A stretch of 64,000 nucleotides of DNA from Tissierellia bacterium (lineage in GTDB: Bacteria; Bacillota; Clostridia; Tissierellales; Peptoniphilaceae), in the NCBI GenBank assembly GCA_030538075.1, contig JAUNUQ010000010.1, positions 1 through 64,000 of the forward strand. Reading direction: 5' to 3'. The first letter of the stretch is position 1. The number at the start of each line of letters is the position of its first letter. This document shows, in pieces, positions 51,234-61,010 of this stretch. The notes beneath the pieces were generated by a model. The model did not search any database and had not been told where the DNA came from. It worked only from the letters and a program-made list of their open reading frames with translations. A program made the translations under genes and the position numbers.

Positions 51234-53580
51234 TATTTATTCTCCATACTCGGTCTGAAAAGTCGAGGATCGTGTGGTCCATCGTAAACTGTCCAGAATT
51301 GGCAATGTTCACCAAGGACATTCGATTCCATGCCGACTTGTCCGAATATCTCTTTTCCAGTTCTTCCTGTGCATTAATATAGGACAGGAAATCACGCATG
51401 ACAAAGAAACTGTCATTGTATTTGATCAGCATATTGTAGATGGTCTTAAAATCATAGGGAAAAATCTGCCAGGGCAAACTCAGCAGGCGATTGATCAGAT
51501 CCCGGATCTGAGGAGAGCCATTGTAGTAATCATAGGCATTATAGGCATTTGATTTGTTCATCTCCTGGACCTCTTTCACAGATAGGCCGAATGGAAAACA
51601 GTTGTCATTTCCCAGCATCTCAAATACCTCTTTGTTGATCCCGTCTCTCGTGCCAATCGTAATCGCTCCGTTCATCATGAACTTCACCGTGCTCAGACTG
51701 GTGGCCTCCTTCGAAGCGGTGGCTAAGCTCTCGTTGATCTCTGCTGCTTTGATCAAATACTCGGCTTTCTCCATATTGTAGTTCTCAATAAAGACGATGC
51801 GCAGTTTATCTTTGATCAGGCGATCCTTGTTGACCATGTCCTTCACCGCATTGATGAAGGAGATGATCTCCTTGGCAAAGTAATAGCTCGAAGGCGCCTT
51901 CCCACCGAAGAAATAGGTTCTGGCAGGCAAGTCGTAATTGGCATTCTCCTTCAGCCGAAAATACTCATAACAAATGTGTAGAGTATTGAGCAATTGGCGT
52001 TTGAACTCGTGGAAGCGCTTGAATTGAAAATCATAGATCGAATGGGGATTGATCACCAGATTCATCTCCCGTTTTACACAGGCCGTGATCTCGATCTTAT
52101 TCTGCATTTTCACATCCCCCAGTCGATCTAGGAAGGATTCGTCCTCACTATAATCCAATAGATCGATCATGCGGTGAGAATTGTATCGATATTTGTCACC
52201 GATCGCCTCGGTGATCAGGTTCTCCAGTTTTCCATTGTCCTTTAAAAGCCATTTTCTATGGGATACACCACAGGTACGGGCTTCGAATTTATGTGGAAAT
52301 AGCTGGTAATATCCTCGCAATACATCATTTTGCAGGATCTCCAGATGGGATTGGGACAGACCACTGATATGCCTTGCCACATAACAGGCCAAGTTGACCG
52401 AGTTGAGATGAGAGCCCTGTATGATCTGCATTCCATAGCGATCCGGATCCGGCACTTTCTTTTCTGCAAAGTATTTATTCGCTTCTGCATCCAACTGTCT
52501 TATGGATTCACACAATTGGGGTATGGTCTCGTCGATTAAAGCCATATCCCAGAGTTCAAAGGACTCGGAAAGGACGGTGTGATTCGTATAAGTGAACAGC
52601 TTCATCGCGATCTCTCGGCTCTCGTTATAACTCATCCCATAATCCACTTTGAGGCGGTAAAATAGTTCTGGTATGGCCAATATGGGATGTGTATCATTTA
52701 GATCAATACAGATCCTCTCCCCCATCTTGCTGATATCTTCTTTGTATTTGAAATACCTACGAATGATGTCTTGGATGCTGGCTGAGATATAAAAATACTC
52801 CTGCTGCAGACGAAATTTCTTACCATTTCTCGTACTGTCGTCTGGATACAAAAACTCAGAGATGGACTTGGCCCGAATATAATCATCATAGGCATCCATC
52901 AGATCTCCCTTGGAAAAGGACTCGAAGTTCAAGTCTTCCACCGGTTCTGCGCCCCATAGGCGCAGAGTGTTGACAGAATTGTTCTTATATCCCAAATACG
53001 GGATGTCATAGGATTGCGCGCGCACCTTAAAATCCCGATATTGGATCGTATGATTGTAGTATTTTCGAATCTCCCAGACATTCAGCTTTTGAAGCCAATT
53101 ATCCGGTTGCTCTACCTGCGCTCCGTTTACGAATTTTTGCACCATAAGTCCCCTCTCATACCGCATCCCATAGGCAAAACCGGGAAACTCCAAGGTTGAA
53201 AGGGAATCTAAATAAGAATCGGAGGTAACTCCGAGCCCGCCATGGCCTATGCCGAGCTCGGATTCCTCCTCCAATATTTGGTGTAAGTCAAAGCCCATCT
53301 CCGCCAATACTTCTGCCGTGAGCTTTCGTAATCCCAGATACATCAGGTTTTTCTCCAGCATCTTACCGGGTAGGTATTCAAAGGAGAGGATATAAACCGT
53401 CTTGAGATTGTTATAACGGGTTTTTGAACTCTCCCAATTCATTCCAATGATCTCCCTTAATATGAAGCAAAGGGCGATATAGATGTCATTGTGATTGGCC
53501 GTACGCTGGTCTTTCCCCTGTATCGAGTAAAGATATCGAATCAGTTTGTCCTTCATCGACTCTCTTGTTAATTCAAGCAT
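51220..53580 (-). CDS. glgP: Glycogen/starch phosphorylase
   Basis: The 786-residue PLP enzyme releases glucose 1-phosphate from glycogen ends. Landmarks are GHGGLG near residue 110, the DLNDTHP region and the cofactor segment SKEATSLSTVKFMMNGAIT, a variant of the usual TGN-MKF phrase. ATG 53580 is seven bases past the glgA stop with a weak GATGTGAG site; an open frame upstream is disregarded. Relative to the best-known phosphorylases some residues near the PLP lysine differ, but the fold landmarks are complete. Confidence 0.92.
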   Translation of the reverse strand: MLELTRESMKDKLIRYLYSIQGKDQRTANHNDIYIALCFILREIIGMNWESSKTRYNNLKTVYILSFEYLPGKMLEKNLMYLGLRKLTAEVLAEMGFDLHQILEEESELGIGHGGLGVTSDSYLDSLSTLEFPGFAYGMRYERGLMVQKFVNGAQVEQPDNWLQKLNVWEIRKYYNHTIQYRDFKVRAQSYDIPYLGYKNNSVNTLRLWGAEPVEDLNFESFSKGDLMDAYDDYIRAKSISEFLYPDDSTRNGKKFRLQQEYFYISASIQDIIRRYFKYKEDISKMGERICIDLNDTHPILAIPELFYRLKVDYGMSYNESREIAMKLFTYTNHTVLSESFELWDMALIDETIPQLCESIRQLDAEANKYFAEKKVPDPDRYGMQIIQGSHLNSVNLACYVARHISGLSQSHLEILQNDVLRGYYQLFPHKFEARTCGVSHRKWLLKDNGKLENLITEAIGDKYRYNSHRMIDLLDYSEDESFLDRLGDVKMQNKIEITACVKREMNLVINPHSIYDFQFKRFHEFKRQLLNTLHICYEYFRLKENANYDLPARTYFFGGKAPSSYYFAKEIISFINAVKDMVNKDRLIKDKLRIVFIENYNMEKAEYLIKAAEINESLATASKEATSLSTVKFMMNGAITIGTRDGINKEVFEMLGNDNCFPFGLSVKEVQEMNKSNAYNAYDYYNGSPQIRDLINRLLSLPWQIFPYDFKTIYNMLIKYNDSFFVMRDFLSYINAQEELEKRYSDKSAWNRMSLVNIANSGQFTMDHTILDFSDRVWRINNEHF

Positions 53581-53584
53581 GTTC

Positions 53585-55006
53585 TCACATCTTCTCGTAA
53601 AGTTGTATATACGCTTTCGATGAATCGTCCCAATTGTGTTCACTGGTCATGGCATTCTCGACGATCTGTTGAAAATGTTCAGGATCATCGTAGAAGCTAA
53701 GTGCTCGATCAATGGTGTACATCATGTCATGGGCATTGATATTTGTAAAGCTAAAGCCATTGCCCTTGCCCGTGTCTTCCAAGTAGGGCTGTACAGTATC
53801 CTTTAAGCCCCCTGCCTCGCGAACGATGGGGATCGTCCCATATCGCATGGCGATTAACTGGGAAACTCCACAGGGCTCAGATAGAGATGGCATTAGGAAA
53901 TAGTCACTGCCCGCATAGATCAAATGCGATTCATCATTGTTGTAATAGATTCGGGCTCGCATCTTGTCAGGGAATTTCCATTCAAAGTACCGCAGGGAAT
54001 CCTCATACATAGCGGTGCCAGTTCCCAGTACGACGAATTGAATATCCTTTTGTAACAGCTCCTCTAGAGCATGATTCACTAGGTCCATTCCCTTCATCTC
54101 CACGAGTCTCGTAACCATGGAAATGATGGGGACATCGTCTCTTTCTGGCAGTCCGTATAGCTTTTGTAAAGCCAGTTTGTTTTGGCGCTTTCCTTCCAGG
54201 TCGTCCTTGCTATAATGATGGGGTAAGAAAGCATCGGTCTCTGGATTCCACACTTCATAGTCAATGCCATTGACGATACCCGAGAGCTTGTAGTCGTATT
54301 TTCGAATGACCCCATCCAATGTCTCACCAAAGAAGCCATTTTTAATCTCTAACGCATAGCTACCAGAAACGGTGTTGAAGGCATCACTATAGATAATGCC
54401 CCCCTTCATAAAGCTGATCACGTCATAGAACTTTAAGGCATCCTCACTAAAATAATATGGGTTTAAGCCCGTCAGCTGCAGTAGATCCGGTGGAAACAAC
54501 CCCTGATATTTCAGGTTATGAATCGTAAAGAGCAATTTGATGTCGCGATAATAGGGATCACCTATGGCGAAATCCTTCGCCAATACATTGACCATGGCGC
54601 AATGCCAATCGTTAGAATGTATGATGTCCGGTTTGAAATTAATCATCTTCGGCAACATGGTGACGGCTTTGGAGAAGAAGATAAATCTCTCCCCATCATC
54701 AAGCTCACCATAGAGCTCTGACCGATCAAAGTACTGCTTGTTATCGATAAAATAGAAGATGGTATTGTCCAGCTTGTATTCGTAGACACCAGCGTATTGA
54801 TGTCTCCAATCCAGGTCCACATAGAACTGGGCTATTAGCTCCATTTCTTCTGTATACTTTCGGTCAATTCGACTGTATAAGGGCAGAACCACTCTCACAT
54901 CCTGTCCCATATTGTTGAGGGATAGGGGCAGAGAACCGGCTACATCTGCTAGGCCGCCAGTTTTGATAAAGGGATAGGCTTCCGCCGCTGCATATAGAAT
55001 TTTCAT
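53585..55006 (-). CDS. glgA: Glycogen synthase
   Basis: The 473-residue GT5 enzyme transfers glucose from ADP-glucose to glycogen. The ADP-glucose motif KTGGLADVAG (16-25) and the C-terminal SLSEPCGVSQ motif are clear. ATG 55006 shares one base with the glgD stop (TGATG) and has GGGGA upstream; a GTG one codon earlier is less likely. Confidence 0.95.
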   Translation of the reverse strand: MKILYAAAEAYPFIKTGGLADVAGSLPLSLNNMGQDVRVVLPLYSRIDRKYTEEMELIAQFYVDLDWRHQYAGVYEYKLDNTIFYFIDNKQYFDRSELYGELDDGERFIFFSKAVTMLPKMINFKPDIIHSNDWHCAMVNVLAKDFAIGDPYYRDIKLLFTIHNLKYQGLFPPDLLQLTGLNPYYFSEDALKFYDVISFMKGGIIYSDAFNTVSGSYALEIKNGFFGETLDGVIRKYDYKLSGIVNGIDYEVWNPETDAFLPHHYSKDDLEGKRQNKLALQKLYGLPERDDVPIISMVTRLVEMKGMDLVNHALEELLQKDIQFVVLGTGTAMYEDSLRYFEWKFPDKMRARIYYNNDESHLIYAGSDYFLMPSLSEPCGVSQLIAMRYGTIPIVREAGGLKDTVQPYLEDTGKGNGFSFTNINAHDMMYTIDRALSFYDDPEHFQQIVENAMTSEHNWDDSSKAYIQLYEKM

Positions 55007-56133
55007 CACTGATTCCCCTTGACGATGACTTGTGATTTTCCGACGACATAGGGCTGCAGCGGATTGCCGACGACGGTGACTCCATCGCCGATGCTGGCGT
55101 ATTTGTCCGTGATGACATTTACGACGATGGCGTCAGAACCGATTGAGGACTTTTGTATGATGATCGAATTGCGAACGATGGAATCCTTCCCGATCTTAAC
55201 CCCACGGAATACGATGGAGTTCTCCACATGACCTTCGATTATACAACCATTGGCGATCAGTGAATTGTTGACCTTTGAGGTGCTTTTATAGGTCGTGGGA
55301 GGTTCGTCCTTCGATTTCGTATAGATCATATTTCGACCAAAGAACAGCTCATGATAGATATCTGGATTGAGCAGATTCATATTTGCTTGATAATAGGTTC
55401 TGGTATCTCGGATGACTTCCACATGGCCGTCTAAATGGTAGGTCCCAATCTTTAAAATATGCTTATTATTGATGATGGCCTGTCTGAGATTGTGGGCATT
55501 GCCCTTTTCTACCGCTTCCTTGACCAAAGTGATGAACAGGTCCTTCTTGATCAACATCTTCCCTAAATACAGATTGAACTCATTCTCCGTACCCAGATTC
55601 ATGCCGATATTCAATAATTTGCCCTGCTCATTGAGTATGATTTTACTCGTATTGAGATAATATCCATCCGGATCTTTTTGTGTCTTATAGAAGAGCATGA
55701 CATCAAGGTCCTCTTCAATGAACTTTTCAAAGGCATCTTGAAGGTCCATCTTGACGACGGTCATTGGATTGTCTATGAACATATTCTTTTGGGTGGAATG
55801 CTCATAGAAAGTCAATGTGTTGTAATAGTTGGCGATATCCGTCGGTACGATCATATCTGAATGATAGATAGGAGGGAAGACGAATAGACCATTTCGTCTG
55901 CGGTTCAACTCCCAAGATTGACCATTTCCAAGATGATCCAAGGTGGATCTCAAGTTCTTTCCACCATATACCACGACATTGGACACATTGTGGTTGGACA
56001 TATTGGACAGAGCAAAGTCTATGAGGCGGTATCTGCCTGCAAAGGGGAGCATATATGTGGGTCTTGTCTTACACAGGGTGTCGAAAATCTCTGTCGTCAC
56101 ACCGCTGTTTATCACGCCGATACATTTTTCCAT
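55006..56133 (-). CDS. glgD: ADP-glucose pyrophosphorylase regulatory subunit GlgD
   Basis: The 375-residue protein is a GlgC paralogue, with nucleotidyltransferase fold and a C-terminal left-handed beta-helix (ISGDxVxxSIV-type repeats such as CIIEGHVENSIVFRGVKIG). The start CIGVINSGVTTEIF lacks the catalytic GGxGxRL of GlgC, so it is expected to be an allosteric partner in a GlgCD complex as in other Firmicutes. Confidence 0.93.
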   Translation of the reverse strand: MEKCIGVINSGVTTEIFDTLCKTRPTYMLPFAGRYRLIDFALSNMSNHNVSNVVVYGGKNLRSTLDHLGNGQSWELNRRRNGLFVFPPIYHSDMIVPTDIANYYNTLTFYEHSTQKNMFIDNPMTVVKMDLQDAFEKFIEEDLDVMLFYKTQKDPDGYYLNTSKIILNEQGKLLNIGMNLGTENEFNLYLGKMLIKKDLFITLVKEAVEKGNAHNLRQAIINNKHILKIGTYHLDGHVEVIRDTRTYYQANMNLLNPDIYHELFFGRNMIYTKSKDEPPTTYKSTSKVNNSLIANGCIIEGHVENSIVFRGVKIGKDSIVRNSIIIQKSSIGSDAIVVNVITDKYASIGDGVTVVGNPLQPYVVGKSQVIVKGNQ

Positions 56134-56142
56134 GGCTTCCTC

Positions 56143-57282
56143 CTATTCGATATTGATCCCTTGATCTGAGACCAAGTAGACATTTCCTTCTTCCCCCACG
56201 CCGATCTGCTCATCTTCTTCGATGACAATCCCGTCCATAACGACCGCATTATTGATCGTTGCATTCTTTCGGATATGGCAGTTTGGCAGCAGAACACTGT
56301 TGGTGACAGAAGCCCCCTCTTCGACGATGACACCGGAGAAGAGTACGGAATGATTCACTTTTCCGTAGATCTCGCAGGCCTCATTGACCATCGCATCCCG
56401 GACCACTGCATCCTCAGCAATATAATGTGGCGGTAGGTTCAGACCACGGGTGTAGATTCTCCAGCTCTTGTCGTAAACATCCAGATCATTTTCATCTGAT
56501 AACAGATCCAGGTTTGCTTCCCAATAGGACCGTACCGTTCCAACGTCCTTCCAATAGCCATCGAATTTCCATACGAACATCGGATGTCCATCATTTAAAA
56601 GTTTCGGTAATACATTCATACCAAAGTCATGATTGGACTCAGTATTTTCATTGTCCTCGATAAGAGCTTGGCGCAAAGTGGGCCAATTGAACATATAGAT
56701 GCCCATGGAGGCCATATTATTCTTCGGGTTTTCCGGCTTTTCATCAAATTCAACGATCTTGTCTTCTTCATCCACATTGACAATACCAAATCGAGAAGCC
56801 TCTTCCCATGGCACTTCCATTACGGCAATCGTGACGTCGGCGCCCTTTTTCTTATGATACTTGAGCAGTTCATTGTAGTTCATCTTGTAGATATGGTCTC
56901 CCGAGAGGATCAATACATAATCCGGACCGAGTCTCTCCAGATAATCCATATTCTCATAAATTGCATTTGCAGTACCCTCATACCACTTTCCACCCTCTTC
57001 CGTGGAATATGGAGACAATATACGCAGTCCTCCATAATTGCGGTTGTAGTCCCAAGCCGCTCCAATTCCCAAGTGCTCATTAAGGAGGAACGGTTTGTAT
57101 TGTGTCAGAATACCGATGTCTCGAACATCCGAATTTGTCGAATTACTCAGTGCAAAGTCGATGATTCGATATTTGCCGCCGAAGGGCACGGCTGGTTTTG
57201 CCTGATCTTTGGTCATGGCCTTTAATCTAGAACCCTGACCTCCGGCTAAGAGCATGGCAACTACTCTGTTCGTGTTTCTCAT
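56143..57282 (-). CDS. glgC: Glucose-1-phosphate adenylyltransferase
   Basis: The 379-residue catalytic subunit makes ADP-glucose from glucose 1-phosphate and ATP. It has [14 protein letters not shown] at the start, [15 protein letters not shown], the catalytic Asp region [10 protein letters not shown] and the substrate region EFDEKPENP. The C-terminal beta-helix is intact. It is second in the operon, between glgB and glgD. Confidence 0.95.
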   Translation of the reverse strand: MRNTNRVVAMLLAGGQGSRLKAMTKDQAKPAVPFGGKYRIIDFALSNSTNSDVRDIGILTQYKPFLLNEHLGIGAAWDYNRNYGGLRILSPYSTEEGGKWYEGTANAIYENMDYLERLGPDYVLILSGDHIYKMNYNELLKYHKKKGADVTIAVMEVPWEEASRFGIVNVDEEDKIVEFDEKPENPKNNMASMGIYMFNWPTLRQALIEDNENTESNHDFGMNVLPKLLNDGHPMFVWKFDGYWKDVGTVRSYWEANLDLLSDENDLDVYDKSWRIYTRGLNLPPHYIAEDAVVRDAMVNEACEIYGKVNHSVLFSGVIVEEGASVTNSVLLPNCHIRKNATINNAVVMDGIVIEEDEQIGVGEEGNVYLVSDQGINIE

Positions 57283-57305
57283 GTTTGCCTCCTTTTACCC
57301 CTTGT

Positions 57306-59210
57306 TTACTTTATTTTCTTTCTGATGAAGAAGCCACCAAATGGTGGTATGTCCACATTGATGCGGAACTTACGCCCATGAACCGGATCGTCAATCGAAC
57401 GGAAATACTTATTTCGTTTGGTATCCCCTCCGAATTTCGCATGATCCGTATTCAGTATAATGCTGTAGTTTCCGCTTTCATCGACTCCTATGGGATATTT
57501 CTGTCTCGCTACGGGAGTGAAGTTAAAAACACAAATTACCTTATTTCCCTTTCGGTCAATCCGCTCAAAAGCGATAATAGACTCCTTATGATTGCCATGT
57601 TCGATCCATTCGAATCCATCAAAACTGTCATCAATCTCATAAATTGCTTTTTCTTTGCGGTATAGCTTATTCAATTCAGCTACATAGGTTTGCATTTTTG
57701 CATGTGTCTCGTATTCTAACACCTCCCAAGATAATTCTCCCCACTCATTCCATTCATCAAACTGGGCAAACTCATCGCCCATAAACATCAGTTTTTTGCC
57801 TGGGTGGGAGTACATATAGGCATATAGTAGTCTAAGCTGTTTAAATCGATCTTCATAGCTGCCAAACATCTTATTGATCATGGAACCCTTTGCATGGACC
57901 ACTTCATCATGGCTAAAGGGTAGGATGTAATTTTCAGAAAAGGCATATGTCATTGTAAAGGTCAGCGCATTTTGATGGGCTTTTCGGTAGATGGGGTCCA
58001 TATTCATGTATTTGATGATGTCATTCATCCAACCCATATTCCACTTAAAACTAAAGCCCAGCCCCCCCTTGTCCACTGGCATAGTGATCCCTGGATAGGC
58101 GGTGGACTCTTCCGCTATCATCATCGTATTCGGGTAGTGGGAATAGATCATGGTGTTTAAGTGCTTAATAAATGCAACTGCCTCTTGGTCGATATTCGTC
58201 CCATCGGGGTTTTTGTAACCGGTGTTACCAAAGTCCGTATATAGCATGTAGGCAACAGCATCCATGCGGATTCCATCGATATGAAAATAGTCATGCCAAT
58301 ACAGGGCTGAAGAGAGGAGGAAATTGACTACCTCCTTTTTACCGTAGTCAAAATTCAATGTGCCCCAAGCATAGTTGTTCGCCTTTGAAGGGTCGAAGCT
58401 CTCATAGCAGAAGGTGCCATCAAAGCGTGCCAAGCCATGGTCATCCTTGCAAAAATGTACAGGAACCCAATCCAAAATGACGCCTATGCCATTTTGATGT
58501 AGCTGATCAATCAGATACATCAGATCTTTAGGGGTTCCAAATCGAGAGGTCGGTGAGAAATATCCAGTTGCCTGATATCCCCAAGACCCGTCATAGGGAT
58601 ACTCTGTCAAGGGCATAAACTCCACATGTGTGTAATTCATGTCCTTCACATATTTCACAAGTTCCTCCGCGAGCATCCGATAGGAGTAATTGCTATTGTC
58701 ATCCGTCTTTTTCCACGAGGACAGATTCACTTCGTAGATAGACATGGGCATATTGTAGAGATCTACCTTTTTCATCTGTTTTTGCCATGCCTGATCTCCC
58801 CATTCGTAGCCCTTGATGTCGTAGACCTTGGATGCGCTCTTCGGTCTCTCCTCGGAATGGAAAGCATAGGGGTCCGCTTTATATCGGATCTCATCCTCCG
58901 GTGATACGATGCGGTATTTATAGGCGTCGTATTGTTTCACCCCTCGAACGATGATCTCCCATACCCCACTTTCGGAGATTCTCCGCATTGGCAGATTGAA
59001 TTCATGCCATTCGTTGAAATCGCCTATCAAATTTACAAATTTAGCGGCCGGTGCCCATACACAAAACCGTACGGTATCCTCCGTCTTATCTGTATCTACA
59101 AAATGTGCTCCTAAAAACTCATAGGATTTGTCATGTTTCCCCTGATGAAATAGATGGGCATCCAATGACAAATCGTCTGAATAAAAAAACTCGAAGTTTT
59201 CACGTCTCAT
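57306..59210 (-). CDS. glgB: 1,4-alpha-glucan branching enzyme
   Basis: The 634-residue GH13 enzyme introduces alpha-1,6 branches. A CBM48 domain (about 25-120) precedes the barrel with DWVPVHF, GIRMDAVAYML (nucleophile Asp), MIAEESTAYPG (acid Glu) and FSHDEVVHAKGSM. ATG 59210 has CAGGAGGACAGT upstream; an ATG six codons earlier lies within this ribosome site. It is the first gene of the glycogen operon. Confidence 0.95.
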   Translation of the reverse strand: MRRENFEFFYSDDLSLDAHLFHQGKHDKSYEFLGAHFVDTDKTEDTVRFCVWAPAAKFVNLIGDFNEWHEFNLPMRRISESGVWEIIVRGVKQYDAYKYRIVSPEDEIRYKADPYAFHSEERPKSASKVYDIKGYEWGDQAWQKQMKKVDLYNMPMSIYEVNLSSWKKTDDNSNYSYRMLAEELVKYVKDMNYTHVEFMPLTEYPYDGSWGYQATGYFSPTSRFGTPKDLMYLIDQLHQNGIGVILDWVPVHFCKDDHGLARFDGTFCYESFDPSKANNYAWGTLNFDYGKKEVVNFLLSSALYWHDYFHIDGIRMDAVAYMLYTDFGNTGYKNPDGTNIDQEAVAFIKHLNTMIYSHYPNTMMIAEESTAYPGITMPVDKGGLGFSFKWNMGWMNDIIKYMNMDPIYRKAHQNALTFTMTYAFSENYILPFSHDEVVHAKGSMINKMFGSYEDRFKQLRLLYAYMYSHPGKKLMFMGDEFAQFDEWNEWGELSWEVLEYETHAKMQTYVAELNKLYRKEKAIYEIDDSFDGFEWIEHGNHKESIIAFERIDRKGNKVICVFNFTPVARQKYPIGVDESGNYSIILNTDHAKFGGDTKRNKYFRSIDDPVHGRKFRINVDIPPFGGFFIRKKIK

Positions 59211-59366
59211 ACTGTCCTCCTGACTCATAAGTCTATTCCTTCTGTTATCCCTTTTATATCCGTTTTACATAAAATGAAACAAGATTATTCATCCTGTTAT
59301 AGTGGTCAAATCATAAAGTGCTTGAAAATGCACGGAATGATCGCCACTTGAATACCTCAGCTTCGA

Positions 59367-59600
59367 CTAGTCTTCCATGTTATATGTATTGTCTTCATGA
59401 TGCCCTCTCACCTTTTGGGCCGGATATGAGCCCATACTATTTCCGAGATGATCTCCAAAATAGTGGAAAGCGTTTTTACGCCCTTGACGAAAGATCTGGT
59501 ATAACATATTTAGACTGTATCGAAGGGATTTCGACAAAGTAGGCATAGCACCCATCGTCTGGATCAATTGAGGAATCAGTGGCTCGCAAATTTCCTTAAT
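59367..59600 (-). CDS. Possible small gene with AUU start
   Basis: Behind a strong promoter, GGGAG (59609-59613) stands eight bases before an ATT (59600) that opens a frame of 77 codons, ending at TAG 59367. The product would start MKEICEPLIPQLIQT and continue with LRYSLNMLYQIFRQGRKN; I do not recognise it. A TTG at 59567 in the same frame has no ribosome site. AUU starts are rare and known mainly from infC, so this could also be a leader RNA of glgB or a decayed gene. Confidence 0.35.
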   Translation of the reverse strand: MKEICEPLIPQLIQTMGAMPTLSKSLRYSLNMLYQIFRQGRKNAFHYFGDHLGNSMGSYPAQKVRGHHEDNTYNMED

Positions 59601-59626
59601 ATAATATTCTCCCTTTTCTATTATCT

Positions 59627-59655
59627 ACTATAGCATTTATCAGAATTGATTTCAA
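59627..59655 (-). promoter_or_regulatory. Strong sigma-A promoter facing glgB
   Basis: On the minus strand TTGAAA, a 17-base spacer and TATAGT with extended TGC. It is 400 bases upstream of glgB. Confidence 0.65.
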
Positions 59656-59685
59656 GCGTAACAATCCCTTGGATCTCACCATTCA

Positions 59686-59714
59686 TTGACTTCCCAGTAA
59701 AACTCGTGTAAAAT
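59686..59714 (+). promoter_or_regulatory. Sigma-A promoter of ssrA
   Basis: TTGACT, a 17-base spacer and TAAAAT end nine bases before the mature 5' end of tmRNA. Confidence 0.8.
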
Positions 59715-59722
59715 ATTCATGA

Positions 59723-60079
59723 GGGGGCGAGCTTGGTTTCGACGGGGATGTGGAGCCAAGAGTAGCGAGTCGCTGTGCCAATCAGCGTTAAAAGTGGCAA
59801 CTAAAAATAAACGCTAAAAACGAAACTAATTTTGCACTAGCTGCTTAATTGCAGCTAAGCGGTCACAGGTAGAAGGCCCACGAGCTCCTCTGACCTCAAA
59901 TTGAGTGGGGAACCGCACACGGCTAAGCTTTGCACCGTGGACGGAATTCATGAAGCTACCGAGGGCGAAATCCTTTCAGCCGGAGTTCGTCTAAGGGAAT
60001 AAAAAAAGACTGAATGCACTCGGAGAAGCTCTTGAGGAAGTGTTTCCGGACGTGGGTTCGACACCCACCGCCTCCACCA
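59723..60079 (+). ncRNA. ssrA: Transfer-messenger RNA (tmRNA)
   Basis: The 357-base RNA starts GGGGGCG...GGTTTCGAC and ends GGTTCGACACCC...CGCCTCCACCA; the first and last seven bases pair with one wobble as the tRNA-Ala-like acceptor stem. The tag reading frame ends NFALAA followed by TAA, within AKNETNFALAA. It rescues stalled ribosomes with SmpB, which is not in the window. CCA is encoded. Confidence 0.97.
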
Positions 60080-60085
60080 TAGTCT

Positions 60086-60136
60086 GCGTGTTTTCTCGAA
60101 TCGTCAATGATATGAGAAAATGCGCATTTTGTTTTT
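60086..60136 (+). terminator. Terminator of tmRNA
   Basis: GCGTGTTTTCTC pairs with GAGAAAATGCGC using two wobbles; ATTTTGTTTTT follows. Confidence 0.75.
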
Positions 60137-60346
60137 ATGGCATCTCGTAACTTCTCGTGTTTTCTAGCCCGGGTAGCAACACGTAGCAGGTCAACTCCCT
60201 AGTTTTCATATTCTCTTTTTCGCATTGTCCTTAGTAGTGAATTTCATATAGTTTTGAGAACTGCTCTCAATAACTGCATATTCTTCAGATTACCGGGTAT
60301 GAATAGCACAAATGACGATAAAACAAATGAAATGAGAGAGGATAAT

Positions 60347-60754
60347 ATGGAACTAAAGCCAATTGGAAGGATTACCAGCCCCTATAAGACCCATCAAGAT
60401 GCACCTAGGCAGGGCAAAATGTCGAAAGAGGAAATGATCGTAGAGATTTTCCCAGAATATACCGATGCCATGCTCGGCATGAGAGAAGGAGATCCTATCT
60501 TCCTGATCTACTGGGGTGATCGTGCAGACCGCAGCGCTCTGAGAACCGTACCGCCAGGCCACAGTGAAGAGCATGGGGTGTTTACGACACGCTCCCCTCA
60601 TAGACCCAATCCCCTAGCTGTCAATATATGCCGAGTAGTTAAAATCGAGGGAAATATCTTGACCGTCGTAGGGCTTGATGCCTTGGATGGCAGTCCCCTA
60701 CTAGATATAAAAAATCATGTACCGATGCTGGATACCCATCTGGATGTCCAGTGA
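60347..60754 (+). CDS. trmO: TrmO/TsaA-family tRNA methyltransferase
   Basis: The 135-residue protein matches the TsaA/TrmO domain: LKPIGRITSPYKT at the start, GVFTTRSPHRPNPLAVN in the middle and LDALDGSPLLDIK near the end. E. coli TrmO uses SAM to methylate N6-threonylcarbamoyl-A37 of tRNA-Thr. This is a short single-domain form without the C-terminal domain of TrmO, common in Firmicutes, so the substrate is less certain. GAGAGGATAAT precedes ATG 60347; upstream starts are possible. Confidence 0.82.
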   Translation: MELKPIGRITSPYKTHQDAPRQGKMSKEEMIVEIFPEYTDAMLGMREGDPIFLIYWGDRADRSALRTVPPGHSEEHGVFTTRSPHRPNPLAVNICRVVKIEGNILTVVGLDALDGSPLLDIKNHVPMLDTHLDVQ

Positions 60755-60780
60755 TCATTGCCTGGGGCAATGATTTTCTT
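60754..60780 (+). terminator. Terminator of the trmO-like gene
   Basis: ATCATTGCC-TGG-GGCAATGAT overlaps the stop codon and is followed by TTTCTTC. A second hairpin, AATCCCATGCT/AGCATGGGATT at 60782-60811, lies just after it. Confidence 0.75.
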
Positions 60781-60937
60781 CAATCCCATGCTGCTGAAAT
60801 AGCATGGGATTCTGTTATTAGATCGACACCCATTGCTCTTATAAGTGAAAATATTCCCGATATAGACAGCTCCAGATTTCTACTGTGATAAATCAATCGC
60901 CATTATTAGATATTTCAATCTCATTATGTTTTTCCCA

Positions 60938-60966
60938 TTGAAAATATTATGTATTTATTGTAAACT
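60938..60966 (+). promoter_or_regulatory. Sigma-A promoter of the acetate transporter gene
   Basis: TTGAAA, a 17-base spacer and TAAACT lie about 45 bases before the start codon. Confidence 0.55.
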
Positions 60967-61010
60967 ATGGTGTAGTGAGAATTCACAAATACTTTTAAAG
61001 GAGCAATTAT

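Larger units (their letters stand above)
59211..59722. other. Region between glgB and tmRNA
   Basis: About 510 bases. A strong minus-strand promoter at 59627-59655 and a short reading frame are listed separately. The rest, 59211-59366, is AT-rich; TTGTTT-18-TATAAA near 59250 and TTGACC near 59305 on the minus strand are weak promoter candidates for glgB. It is possible that the strong promoter drives the glycogen operon with a 400-base leader. Confidence 0.4.
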
